IMG/VR virus record: IMGVR_UViG_3300024294_000034
Location: 1-32,957 of that record
Reading direction: 5' to 3' (one strand)
DNA: 32,957 nucleotides
DNA from: a virus
Shown: in pieces, positions 22,273 through 31,707 of the stretch
Layout: every line of letters begins with the position of its first letter
Position numbering within the stretch: position 1 is the first letter of the stretch
Notes under the pieces: model-generated
Told to the model about the DNA's origin: nothing
What the model saw: the letters and a program-made list of their open reading frames with translations, nothing else
Database searches by the model: none
Made by a program: the position numbers and the translations under genes

Positions 22273-25200
22273 TTAAACATCAATGTAAGTTGCAATAACT
22301 TTCACTGTTGCTGTACCTGAAGTTGGTGTATACTGAAGTTGAACATTGTTGCCCGACATAGTAACACTTGCATCACCAATTAAATCTGTTCCGGTATAAA
22401 CCATCGCATATTCAGTGATGTATGCAGTTGTACCATCGTGTACAACCAATGCTTCTCTTGTTTCGTAGTTACCTGCGCCATCATCAACTTGAATAATATA
22501 CTTAGCTGAACGATATAATACACCGTTAAAAGTATCTATTGTTGTTGCACCTGAAGCCGATACGTCTGAACCTTGTACATAAGCCTTAATGTCTGCTGCC
22601 AAGATATCTGTAGTAACCTGTCCACTTGTCAATACTGGTGTTAAACCATTTTGATGAGCTACAACTACTGCTTGTGTTCCAACCGGTAAGGCTGAAGCAA
22701 AAGTAATTGTTTGGGCACTACTGTTAATAGTATAGTGAGTTGACGGATCCTGAATAACACCACCAACAAATACCATGCTGTTTGCTTGGTCTGTTGTAAA
22801 TGTTAATGAATACGTTGTCGCTGTACCATCACCTGGGATAGTCTGACGATTGTTGCTTGTAAAGATCGCTAATGGATCTGCAAGTTCCATTCCAGACTCA
22901 TCTGATTTAACTTGTAAAACAAAATCTGCTTTACCTGTATATGCATTGTCTGAAACGTCAGTTAAGTCAAGTACTGATTCGTTAGTATTAATACTAATTA
23001 CACCAGTTGAACTATCATAACTTGCTAAACCGTTACCTGCTACGTCTGTTACAGAAATAGCTGCTCTTGCTCTAGCATCTGTAAAGTATAAGTTTGAACC
23101 TTCAGCTAAATCATCTGTGTCATAAACACTGATGTCTTGTGCTGTGATTGCCGCTTGCATTACTGCTAATGAAACTGCATCACTTGATGCTGAAGCTGTA
23201 CCTAGTCCAGTTATCATGTTACTATCCATATCAACATCACCTGACATAGTTCCACCAGCTAGTGGTAGTCTTGCCGCGATTGCTGTTACGTTAGTTGCGA
23301 TATCTGTTACGTTAGTTGCTACTTGTGTTGTGTTAGCCGCTACTGCGCCTGTTAATGTACCGTCTGCTGCTTGGAAAGCCGCTACGATTTCACTTAGTGA
23401 ATCTAAAGCTGCTGCGTCTGTATTGCTTTGAATAAACGCAATATCAGTTTCGTTTGCAGTAATACGAGTATTATGTGCTGCAATTGCACTTGTGTTAGTT
23501 GCCACATTAGCTGTTAATGTTGCATCTGCTGCCAAATAAGCCGTATCAACTGCTTTAATTGCCGCGTCCAATTTCATATCAGCGTCTGCTAATGATGAAG
23601 CTGCATCGTGGTAGTTAGAAGTAGTTGGAGCTACATAGGCACCTGTTGCGTCTAAGCCTGCACCTGCCTGTGTTGCAGTAATTTCAACTAAGTTAGCCGC
23701 CGAAGCTGCTGCGTTTGCTGATTCTGCCGCTCTTGCAGTTGATGCCTCAGAAGTGATAGCATTAGCATTAGCTAATTCTGCCGCTCTTGCTGTTGATGCT
23801 TCTGCTGAAATAGCCGCTGCATTTACGCCTTCTGCTGCTCTTGCCGTTGCTGCTTCTGATGTAATATCAGCTGCGTTTGTGGCAATATCAGTTGCGTTTG
23901 TGGCAATGTTAGTTACGTTAGTTGCAATGTTAGTTACGTTAGTTGCAATATTAGTTGCGTTTGTACCTTCAGCTGCTCTAGCCGTTACTGCCTCTGCTGC
24001 AATTGCGTCTGCATTTGCTTTAACTGCCGCGTCTAGTAATACGTCTACTGCTTTCATTGTAGAACCACTATCCATGTAGTTTGTTCCACTATGTGCTGTA
24101 AATGTACCGTCTGCGTTTAAGCCAACTGCTGTTTCAATTGTATCAACTTCAGTTTGTAGTGCTTGCAATCCTGCTGTTGAACCTGTGTTCAATTCATTGA
24201 TCGCTGCAGTTACAGTTTGTGCTGTAGTTGTAAGTACTGTTGAACCCATTTTTGTTTCTAATGCGTCAACGTTACCTTCTTCAGTTGTTAAGCGTGTGTC
24301 TAATGCAGAATCTGCCGCTGCAAACTCTGTACGAATTAACGCACGGTCTGTAGTTGCTGCAGTTGACAAACCAGTTAATGTTGCGTCAACACTTTGGAAT
24401 TCAGTAACAATTTCTGCTAATGAGTTAAGTGCTGTTGCGTCTGTGTTTGACAAGATGTTAGCAATTGCAGTTGTGTTAGTTGCAACGTTAGTTGTTAGTA
24501 CACCTTCTGCTGCTCTTGCTGTTGCTGCTTCAGTATTGATAGCAGTTACATTAGCCGCAATATCTGTAGTGTGTGTAGCTAATAACGTATCGTGTGCATT
24601 GTCTTTTGCAGTTGCACGAGTTACTTCGTTGCTGATTGCAGTTGCATTTGCACCCTCTGCCGCTAAAGCACGAGTTTCTTCTGCCGCAATATCGTTTGCG
24701 TTTTGTAGTTCTGCTGCACGAGCTGTTGTAGCTTCTGCAGTAATGTTAGTTTGCAATGTAGTATCTGCATTTGATCTATTAGTGATTTCACTAGCAAGAC
24801 CTGCCGTGTTAGTTGCAATGTCACCTGTGTTAGTTGCAATGTCACCTGTGTTAGCAGTAATGGCTAAAGTGTTTGCCGCCTCTGCTGCTGAAGCACGAGT
24901 AGTTTCTGCTGCAATTGCTGTAACATTTAACGCTACCTGTGTAGTGTTAGCCGATACTGCACCAGTTAATGTGCTATCAGCACTTTGAAATGCACTAACA
25001 ATTTCTGTTAATGAATCTAAAGCTGCTGCGTCTGTATTACTAATAATATTAGTGATACTACTTTCTGTTGCAGTTACACGTGTATCTAACGCCGTATCTG
25101 CATTTGCTCTAGTAGTTGCTTCAGCATTAATGTCTGTTGCATTTGCTGCCTCTGCCAAACCTGCACGAGTTACTTCTGCTGCTAAGTTTGTTGTTAACGT

Positions 25201-26037
25201 TGAAATATCTGCATTAGTGGCAGTAATTTCTGCTGCTAATCCACTTTGTAGTGTTGAGATATCACCTTCGTTTGCAGTTACGCGAACATCTAAGGCATTA
25301 TCTGCTGATACTCTTGCTGCTGCTTCAGTAACTACTGCTGCTGCGTTAGTTGCCTCAACACCACTTGCTCTTGTGATTTCGTTTGCAATGTTAGTTGCGT
25401 TAACGCCTTCAGCTGCTGTTGCACGAGTAACTTCGTTTGAAATTGCCGTACCATTTGCTGCTACTGCTGCCGTTAATGTACTATCAGAACTTTGAAATTC
25501 TGCAACGATCTCTGCAAGAGAGTTCAATGCAGTTGCATCTGTATTCTGAATAATGTTACTAATTTGTGTTTGTAAACCAGCGTCTGCTGCCTTATAAGCT
25601 GTGTCCAACGCCGTATCTGCCGCTGCACGATCACTTACTTCAGTAGCAAGGTTGTTAGTTAATACAAGCTCTGCTGCTAACGCACGAGTTTCTTCTGCAG
25701 TAATGTCTGTAGCATTCTGAGATTCTGCTGCACGAGCAATTGTCGCCTCTGCTGCAACTGCTGACGCAATGTCTGCCGCTACTGCCGACTGAGCACGTGC
25801 ATCTGTAAAGTATAACGCACTTGCATTTTCACTTAGATCTGCTGTATCAAAAGATCCAATTAAATTTGCTGCCGTAATTTTCTTTAATGTTGACGTACCT
25901 GAGTCATGTACTAATAGTGTGTCTAAATCCACTAGAGCTGTTGTTGCACCTTGGCCTGAAACTGCACTTGCATCTAGTTTTGTGTTAAGAACTGAATTGT
26001 CCCCTAACGCTGGACTCTTAATTTGTCTAAAAGCCAT
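22273..26037 (-). CDS. Giant fibre protein with extended coiled-coil shaft (1254 aa)
   Basis: The start at 26037 (MAFRQIKSPALGDNSVLNTK) has a GGAG site, so I prefer it to the six-codon longer frame. A short head with LYFTDARAQSAVAADIASAV precedes about 800 residues of Ala/Asn/Thr-rich heptad-like sequence (ARAAEGVNATAIS types and runs of NIATNVT). Four modules of the form NTDA(T/A)AL(N/D)SL.EIV..FQS.D.TL interrupt it. A YFTDARARAAIS unit lies near 940. The C-terminal 200 residues are a beta domain (GDGTATTYSLTFTTDQANSM, then a final strand-rich part) and probably the distal tip. No S74 domain is present. The length suggests a long fibre or whisker rod. Confidence 0.85.
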   Translation of the reverse strand: MAFRQIKSPALGDNSVLNTKLDASAVSGQGATTALVDLDTLLVHDSGTSTLKKITAANLIGSFDTADLSENASALYFTDARAQSAVAADIASAVAAEATIARAAESQNATDITAEETRALAAELVLTNNLATEVSDRAAADTALDTAYKAADAGLQTQISNIIQNTDATALNSLAEIVAEFQSSDSTLTAAVAANGTAISNEVTRATAAEGVNATNIANEITRASGVEATNAAAVVTEAAARVSADNALDVRVTANEGDISTLQSGLAAEITATNADISTLTTNLAAEVTRAGLAEAANATDINAEATTRANADTALDTRVTATESSITNIISNTDAAALDSLTEIVSAFQSADSTLTGAVSANTTQVALNVTAIAAETTRASAAEAANTLAITANTGDIATNTGDIATNTAGLASEITNRSNADTTLQTNITAEATTARAAELQNANDIAAEETRALAAEGANATAISNEVTRATAKDNAHDTLLATHTTDIAANVTAINTEAATARAAEGVLTTNVATNTTAIANILSNTDATALNSLAEIVTEFQSVDATLTGLSTAATTDRALIRTEFAAADSALDTRLTTEEGNVDALETKMGSTVLTTTAQTVTAAINELNTGSTAGLQALQTEVDTIETAVGLNADGTFTAHSGTNYMDSGSTMKAVDVLLDAAVKANADAIAAEAVTARAAEGTNATNIATNVTNIATNVTNIATNATDIATNAADITSEAATARAAEGVNAAAISAEASTARAAELANANAITSEASTARAAESANAAASAANLVEITATQAGAGLDATGAYVAPTTSNYHDAASSLADADMKLDAAIKAVDTAYLAADATLTANVATNTSAIAAHNTRITANETDIAFIQSNTDAAALDSLSEIVAAFQAADGTLTGAVAANTTQVATNVTDIATNVTAIAARLPLAGGTMSGDVDMDSNMITGLGTASASSDAVSLAVMQAAITAQDISVYDTDDLAEGSNLYFTDARARAAISVTDVAGNGLASYDSSTGVISINTNESVLDLTDVSDNAYTGKADFVLQVKSDESGMELADPLAIFTSNNRQTIPGDGTATTYSLTFTTDQANSMVFVGGVIQDPSTHYTINSSAQTITFASALPVGTQAVVVAHQNGLTPVLTSGQVTTDILAADIKAYVQGSDVSASGATTIDTFNGVLYRSAKYIIQVDDGAGNYETREALVVHDGTTAYITEYAMVYTGTDLIGDASVTMSGNNVQLQYTPTSGTATVKVIATYIDV
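23875..23958 (-). repeat. 21-bp tandem repeat (four units) in the giant fibre gene
   Basis: Four 21-base units encode the heptad NIATNVT and close variants (NVTNIAT, NATDIAT), giving an exact seven-residue coiled-coil period. The units differ by a few bases. Confidence 0.8.
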
Positions 26038-26055
26038 ATAGATTTCTCCAATCAA

Positions 26056-26194
26056 ATATATTTGATTCCTTATAATCTTTACAAGGAAAAATTAAATGTG
26101 GTATATGAACTCCACACTTAATACACAGGTTGAAACCCGTGCAATGTATTTACCTATATTTGATTAGAATTAAGTTATTTGAGAACTTGTTTTT
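26056..26194 (-). other. AT-rich leader of the giant fibre gene with hairpins and a weak late motif
   Basis: No gene is present in this 140-base gap. On the minus strand it holds a GGTAAATAC late-like motif (26146-26154), a six-bp stem CACGGG/CCTGTG just downstream, and a TGTGG/CCACA stem, followed by an AT-rich stretch and the GGAG site. The leader is longer (over 100 bases) and more structured than for any other gene here. Confidence 0.45.
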
Positions 26195-26225
26195 GAAAAA
26201 TATATTTCCCTAAATTGGGAAATAT
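26195..26225 (-). terminator. Terminator overlapping the stop codon of the 527-aa gene
   Basis: A perfect 9-bp stem (26202-26210 with 26217-26225) encloses a six-base loop and is followed by ATTTTT on the minus strand. The 5' arm encodes the last codons and the stop codon lies in the loop/3' arm. Confidence 0.8.
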
Positions 26226-27793
26226 CTGAAGTCAACAGTTGAACTTGTTGACGGTGCATTTGTGATTGTTAATGTTGTTCCACTAATGCTGTACTCTGTT
26301 GGTTGTAAGATTAAACCATCTACTATAACTAACAAACTGTGGACACTATGCCCTGGTTGAATAGTATATTGTGTTGTAGTGTTATCTCCCACATATTGAC
26401 TACTAGTATATATCAAATTTAAGTGTTGGTTTCCTACAGAGTTATTTAATAAATTTACATTAGTTGCACTTGGGTATCTATACTTAACATATATTTCATC
26501 ACCACTTGCAGGAACTTCATTAAATGATAATGTTGTACCACTCAATGAATAAATGCTAGGACGTTGTAAGACATCATTTACATATACGTCAATTGATTCT
26601 TCGTCTGCTGGCGCATCTGTTAATGTGTATGATGTTAATGATCCGTTTCCTGTAAATACTTGAGAAGTAGGTAACGGATTAGATGTAATACTGTTGTTTG
26701 TAAAAGAAAAATTTCCATTACCATCTGTTTGTAATACTTGTCCACTTATACCATCGCTAATGCCTAAGTCGAGTATTCCACTTACATCACTGGCAATTGT
26801 TATACCCTTTGATCCTGGTGTAGTAACTGGTGTAATAGTAATATTATTACCAGCACGAATATCAATCTCGTCTACTGCACTTGCAATAATGTCTGTTGGA
26901 ATAGTATCAGTAGCAGTATCATATATATGCCACGTTTTAAATGTGGATTCAATTGTGACTGTTACTGTACCGTCTGCGTTATCAGTTAATGCAAAACCGC
27001 CGTCAACATTAAAGTTAATGCCTGTTACATTTGCTACTTCTACGTTTGATACTGGGTCGTTAATTTCCTTAACTGAGAGCGCCAAATCGCTTCGTATAGA
27101 GGTGTTTATGTTTGCAAGCTCTGTTGATGTTGCAAAGGCACTATCTGCTGACTGGAAGCTATTTACAATTTCTGTAAGAGAATCTAGTGCTGCAGGATCT
27201 GTATTCGAAAGTATGTTATTAACTTGCGTTTGTAATGCAGTAATATCAGCAGTAATACTAGATGATACTACACCTCTGTTACCAGAATATGTTGCACCAG
27301 TAATATAAACGCTTTTGCCTGAGAAGTTAACACCGTTTGGTAAGTTATCTCCAATAAAGTTTAGTACACCTGATTGATAATCAAAGAACCATTCATCGTT
27401 ATTACCACTACCAGTAGTAAATACTTTGTTAGACATTGTTTCAGCACCAGCGGCATCGCCACTAGTATGAACATAAACATTTACAAGATATGTTGAACCA
27501 AATTCTGTTGGAATCCAATCTGTAATTCCTGTTTTCCAAGTTCTATTACCTGTTGCAGTAATATCTTCAGTTGCCTCAATGGCTGTTTGTAGTGTTACAT
27601 AACTATTAGAAGCAGAAGGCTTTACACTTGGTATACTTCCAGACTCTGCCCAAATCGTATCACCACGTATTAGTAATGGACTTGGTAAACTTTCGTTGGC
27701 TGCAAGTTTGTTAAAGACTGTATCAGTTTTAGTTGCACCAAAACCAACTTTCTTAAATAGATAGTCTAACTTTTGATTATCGGAAATTGCCAT
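26210..27793 (-). CDS. Virion structural protein (527 aa)
   Basis: The sequence starts MAISDNQKLDYLFKKVGFG and continues with TDTVFNKLAANESLPSPLLIRGDTIW (in part) and TWKTGITDWIPTEFGSTYLV. This N-terminal pattern is typical of a structural family of T4-like cyanophages and other marine myoviruses, usually annotated only as virion protein. Residues near 195-225 carry an ILSNTDPAALDSLTEIV module shared with the giant fibre. The C-terminal half has two similar beta modules, FTGNGSLTSYTLTDAP and GDNTTTQYTIQPGH, each followed by a VDG/VND turn. The ATG overlaps the preceding stop (TAATG) and GGGGAGG gives a strong ribosome site. Confidence 0.8.
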   Translation of the reverse strand: MAISDNQKLDYLFKKVGFGATKTDTVFNKLAANESLPSPLLIRGDTIWAESGSIPSVKPSASNSYVTLQTAIEATEDITATGNRTWKTGITDWIPTEFGSTYLVNVYVHTSGDAAGAETMSNKVFTTGSGNNDEWFFDYQSGVLNFIGDNLPNGVNFSGKSVYITGATYSGNRGVVSSSITADITALQTQVNNILSNTDPAALDSLTEIVNSFQSADSAFATSTELANINTSIRSDLALSVKEINDPVSNVEVANVTGINFNVDGGFALTDNADGTVTVTIESTFKTWHIYDTATDTIPTDIIASAVDEIDIRAGNNITITPVTTPGSKGITIASDVSGILDLGISDGISGQVLQTDGNGNFSFTNNSITSNPLPTSQVFTGNGSLTSYTLTDAPADEESIDVYVNDVLQRPSIYSLSGTTLSFNEVPASGDEIYVKYRYPSATNVNLLNNSVGNQHLNLIYTSSQYVGDNTTTQYTIQPGHSVHSLLVIVDGLILQPTEYSISGTTLTITNAPSTSSTVDFRYFPI

Positions 27794-30700
27794 TAACTAG
27801 CCTCCCCTACTGATATACTAGTTATTTCTTTTCCACTTGCTAATGCTACTCTAACTAACACAACATTATTTGTTGCATTACTCATATTTTCACTACCTAG
27901 TGTCATTGTATAACTTGAATTAATGCTTGTGTTTGTTGGTACAACATCAGCACCTGTTAAAGCACAACCATTTGCACCATTACCACCATTGGCAGTATCA
28001 CTACCAGGTATACCTGCACCTGCGTATTGACTTGTACACTCAATCCAACCATTTAATCCACTTGCATCATCTACACCAGTACCCGGTGCTGCAATCCACA
28101 TACCTGCTATTCCGTTTGAAGTAATGCTGATATCAAAGTTAGCAACAACTTGTCTACGGAATGCAAATGTAAAGTATTGTGTTCCTGTATCACTGCTTCT
28201 GTCTGGACCAACTGGTAAGAATCCTGTGCTATAGTCTGTAGTGTTGTGTTCTAGTGTACCCCATCTTACAGTAGCTTCTTGTGTTCCACTTACACTCACT
28301 GCACCATTAAATGGCGTAGCAGTATAATCAGTTGAACCTGTTATAGCTGGTGTATCAGTTGTAGCATTTACAAAATCTGCAATACGTAAACCATCCTCAG
28401 TAATTGTTCCATTACCTAAGCTGCTTGCTACTGGTATATTGTCTTCTATAACACCTGTAGGATTAGCAGTATGCACCTGTACAGCGGTGTTAGTTAGTTC
28501 TGCATAGTTTGAGCTACCATTTACATTATTCGCTTTAAATTTAAGCGTTTCTACTGCTTTAACACTACTTGTAGTAATGTTAATTGTCTGGTCTGCAAGA
28601 GCGTAGCCAGAAGCTCCAATACCAGTATTTGATTCTGGTATACCTGCTGTTAAATACGAAACTGCTTCTAGGTCTGTATATCCCTTGTACTGTGTACTAA
28701 TGGTTGCACCGCTTGTACCTTCTGAATTAGTACCATTAGCAATTTCAAATACATTGTTTGTATCTCTATATGCTTGGCCTATCCAATCGGAAAGCGATGC
28801 ACCACTAAGTGTAAGGGTAGGACTTCCTGTGTTGTAATAGGGAATTCCAGATATATATCTGTAACTACCTGAAGTGTTTTCTGTCAAAGTAGCACTTGCT
28901 AAGTCAATAGTAGGAACGCTAGTTAAGTCATCACAAATAACTGTCACGTAGTTAGTATTTCCTGTTGCATCGTGCTCTATTCTTTGATCATTAACACCAG
29001 TTGAATATTCAACAAATGGTTTAGTAATTTTTGCATCAAACGTTTGATAAAATCCAGTAGGATAAGTTGAAGAACTTATACTGTCATTTGCATCTCTTTG
29101 ATCGCTAATTACTAAGCTGTCAAAAGTACCGTTTTCATTTAAGGAAGTAGTAAACGCCTTTGAGCCATTTGTTGAACCGTTAACAATTGCAGTTGCAGTA
29201 CCACTTAACCCATTATATACATTTTGTGCAATGCTGGTGTCAATAGTACCGCTAGTATATCGTCTTTCGGTATTTGTGTTTAAACTTGCTCCAGCCGAAA
29301 CTGGTGATGTTGCACTATTATCAGTAAAGTTATTAGCTAGTTTAGGATCAATACCCTGTGCAGAATCAGTAAGTGTAATTGTTTTTGTACTTAATCCGCC
29401 TGGTGCGTTTGGCACTGCATTAACTTGAAAAGTTAAATTGGCCGAATCTGTTTGAGCTGTTATATCTGGAGTACCTGTTGCAGTAAAATCTAATTGATAG
29501 TTACCTGGTGTTACTCCTGTAAAATCATGTTGTACACTGTTTAGTCCTGCTTCAACATCATTTGAGCTACTGTCGTTCCAATCATATGTATGACTGTCGC
29601 CGTTTTCACTTGTGTTGTTTACAGTAACTAACGCTCTATTTACGCCGTTATAATCTACGCCGTCATATACATCATATATGTTATCGCCATTACGATCTGA
29701 AACTGTATCTGCACTACCCGAGATGTTTGCTCTAACATCTGGTTCTACATGAATTGTAAAGTTTATGCTTTCAAAAGGACTGCTAGTATGATCGCTTAAA
29801 ACTTGCAAATTACCTGTGTAATCCTGCGGCGTATTATTATTTAATAAAGTATATTTGTGTGTTATTGTTCTAGCAGTATCTCCACTCTGATTACTGCCTA
29901 CATTTACTGTTGTAATTGTTCCATCGCCAAAGTCCCATCTATAAGTTGTTCCATATGTATTATAACTTCCTATAGTTGCTTCTGTGCCATTAGTAAATGT
30001 TACTGTTAATCCGTTATTTGATTCTTCGTTAATACCAGTTGTAATGTCTGATGTTACATCTGGTGTATGTGTGTCATAAATTTTATAACTTGCATCATCA
30101 TCTAATGGAAGTAATGATGGCGTAGCTGTGCTATGACTGTCTAATGTTAGTGTAACGGTTCTTTGCACTTCTTGTTGTGTGCTAAGAGCAAATGTGTGAG
30201 CTATACGTCCTCCGCCTACGCCACCTGCTACACTATCTAAGTTAATAACATCATCTGCGGAACCATCTGCCCAATCCCATGTGTATTGAATTGTTGCTCC
30301 CGATGTGTTAGTTGTTGTATTTTCGAAATAGACAGTATCGCCATCATCCCAATGTGTAATTGCGTTGCCACCAGTTGGTGCATCGTATACTACAAATGAA
30401 ACGGCTGGATCGCCTGTAAAAATTGTTATGTAATCTTCTCTTATTTTTTGTGCTGAGCTACCAGAGCCTGATCCTGTGTTATTAAATGCAGTTACATTTA
30501 CATCAAAAGGACTACCAGTGTTGGTCGCGTATGTGTGAGTTGGAGTTGAGTCTGTTGTTGCAGTTGTTTGAGTGCCATCGCCCCAATCAATTGTATATCT
30601 GTTTGGATCGCCTACTGCACTAATAGTTAAAGTTGCAGTTAGTCCTGCACCACCAGTTACTATGTCTGATACAAAATCTACAGACTTAACATAAGCACCT

Positions 30701-30939
30701 ATTCTTATGTTTTCGATAATTTCTAAAACAGTATCAGTATCAGCATCGCCACTTGCATCAACATTTGATATTGCTGTTTCTAAATATACTTTTGTTACAA
30801 GGTCTTGCGGGTCAACTGGGTCTGATGCGTTTTTTACAATTTTAGCAGAAACATCAATATTGTTTGCCGCTCCTGCATCTAGTATTAGATCAGATTCAGA
30901 TTTAATTTTATCTGCCTGATGATTTATGTTTATAGCCAA
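27793..30939 (-). CDS. PKD-domain virion adhesin (1048 aa)
   Basis: The start is a TTG (MAININHQADKIKSES) with an AGGA site ten bases upstream. After a head region with LVTKVYLETAISNVDASGDADTD (in part), at least three PKD-type immunoglobulin-like domains are visible through YTIDWGDGT (about 112), YTWDWADGS (about 220) and YRWDFGDGT (about 335). A fourth, degenerate one has YDWNDSS. The rest is Ser/Thr/Asn-rich beta sequence. PKD domains bind proteins or glycans and occur in surface adhesins. The C-terminal 150 residues contain FTFAFRRQVVANFDISITSNG and a GNGANGCALTG turn. The stop overlaps the next ATG. It is probably a host-binding or fibre-linking protein. Confidence 0.85.
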   Translation of the reverse strand: MAININHQADKIKSESDLILDAGAANNIDVSAKIVKNASDPVDPQDLVTKVYLETAISNVDASGDADTDTVLEIIENIRIGAYVKSVDFVSDIVTGGAGLTATLTISAVGDPNRYTIDWGDGTQTTATTDSTPTHTYATNTGSPFDVNVTAFNNTGSGSGSSAQKIREDYITIFTGDPAVSFVVYDAPTGGNAITHWDDGDTVYFENTTTNTSGATIQYTWDWADGSADDVINLDSVAGGVGGGRIAHTFALSTQQEVQRTVTLTLDSHSTATPSLLPLDDDASYKIYDTHTPDVTSDITTGINEESNNGLTVTFTNGTEATIGSYNTYGTTYRWDFGDGTITTVNVGSNQSGDTARTITHKYTLLNNNTPQDYTGNLQVLSDHTSSPFESINFTIHVEPDVRANISGSADTVSDRNGDNIYDVYDGVDYNGVNRALVTVNNTSENGDSHTYDWNDSSSNDVEAGLNSVQHDFTGVTPGNYQLDFTATGTPDITAQTDSANLTFQVNAVPNAPGGLSTKTITLTDSAQGIDPKLANNFTDNSATSPVSAGASLNTNTERRYTSGTIDTSIAQNVYNGLSGTATAIVNGSTNGSKAFTTSLNENGTFDSLVISDQRDANDSISSSTYPTGFYQTFDAKITKPFVEYSTGVNDQRIEHDATGNTNYVTVICDDLTSVPTIDLASATLTENTSGSYRYISGIPYYNTGSPTLTLSGASLSDWIGQAYRDTNNVFEIANGTNSEGTSGATISTQYKGYTDLEAVSYLTAGIPESNTGIGASGYALADQTINITTSSVKAVETLKFKANNVNGSSNYAELTNTAVQVHTANPTGVIEDNIPVASSLGNGTITEDGLRIADFVNATTDTPAITGSTDYTATPFNGAVSVSGTQEATVRWGTLEHNTTDYSTGFLPVGPDRSSDTGTQYFTFAFRRQVVANFDISITSNGIAGMWIAAPGTGVDDASGLNGWIECTSQYAGAGIPGSDTANGGNGANGCALTGADVVPTNTSINSSYTMTLGSENMSNATNNVVLVRVALASGKEITSISVGEAS

Positions 30940-30979
30940 CTTCTTCTATTCCTCACAATTTCGCCGCTCTTGCGTTTTT

Positions 30980-30988
30980 GTATTTAAC
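30980..30988 (-). promoter_or_regulatory. Weak late promoter-like site for the PKD protein
   Basis: Minus-strand GTTAAATAC lies 41 bases upstream of the TTG start and immediately before the end of the 200-residue gene. It departs from the consensus at one central base. Confidence 0.35.
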
Positions 30989-30999
30989 GTTTTAAAATC

Positions 31000-31602
31000 T
31001 TAGCTTACGCTAGGATTTCCATAACTAGAAAGAATAGACCATCCGGCTGTTGTATATACCATCACTGCACTTTGAGCCGTTGTTGTAAACGAAATACTTG
31101 TGCCGTTTAAAAATGTATCAGGGGTAATTGTAACAGTTCCCGATGGAGTTGCAGTAACAACAAATGTTTTTCGTTCTCCCTCAATACCATTTGCTAACGC
31201 TAATGTTGTATTTGTAGAATTATTTATATAAACGATTCCTGACGAACTTAAACTTGCTGAATTTGTAGTTGCTATAGTTACAGTGACTGATTTTTTTAAA
31301 TACTGAACGTTCCATGGATTTGTTGCACTACCTAAGTTATACTGTATGCCCGAGCTTACATTTGGTAATACATCACTACTGACGTTTGCATTTATTGTTA
31401 TTGAAGCATTTCCGTTTCCTAAGGAGATAACATCTCCGTTTACAAGTAACGTTCCGCCTACATACAGATTATCTTCTGTATATGTTCCACCTTTGACATG
31501 TAGTGCTGCGCCTACAGGATCAACAGGTGATGCGGTAACGTCTAATACGTTAGTGCTTTCTATAACTAGTGTTCCAGAATCTGGGTTAATGTGTGATGAC
31601 AT
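31000..31602 (-). CDS. Fibre/virion protein (200 aa)
   Basis: A beta-rich protein beginning MSSHINPDSGTLVIESTNVL. It has an LHVKGGTYTEDNLYVGGTLLVNGDV segment (in part), typical of phage fibre heads, IQYNLGSATNPWNVQYLKKS matching the attachment motif seen in the 645-residue fibre, and a C-terminal part (SASLSSSGIVYINNSTNTTLAL onward, in part) like those of small fibre tips. It has an upstream GATAAATAC late motif and lies right after the ncRNA terminator, so it starts the fibre block transcriptionally. Its precise role is not recognised. Confidence 0.75.
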   Translation of the reverse strand: MSSHINPDSGTLVIESTNVLDVTASPVDPVGAALHVKGGTYTEDNLYVGGTLLVNGDVISLGNGNASITINANVSSDVLPNVSSGIQYNLGSATNPWNVQYLKKSVTVTIATTNSASLSSSGIVYINNSTNTTLALANGIEGERKTFVVTATPSGTVTITPDTFLNGTSISFTTTAQSAVMVYTTAGWSILSSYGNPSVS

Positions 31603-31638
31603 AATGCTTTATTCCTACTACTTCCTTTTATTATATAT

Positions 31639-31647
31639 GTATTTATC
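31639..31647 (-). promoter_or_regulatory. T4-type late promoter for the 200-aa gene
   Basis: Minus-strand GATAAATAC lies 37 bases upstream of the ATG and 25 bases past the ncRNA terminator. Confidence 0.7.
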
Positions 31648-31671
31648 AAAGTCACAACGTTTTGGCTGCTC

Positions 31672-31707
31672 AAAAAAAAAGACTCGTAACGGATCACGAA
31701 TCTTTTT
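31672..31707 (-). terminator. Terminator of the ncRNA
   Basis: The stem (31681-31687 with 31696-31702) is extended by A/T pairs on both sides and followed by nine T on the minus strand. One position is a G-U pair on the minus-strand RNA but an A-C mismatch on the plus strand, so the hairpin is tuned to minus-strand transcription. Confidence 0.88.

Noticed and set aside
23132-25495. Long plus-strand frames opposite the giant fibre gene
   Set aside because: They mirror the Ala/Thr-rich repeats of the real gene, encode low-complexity Ala/Val/Ser strings and lack ribosome sites.
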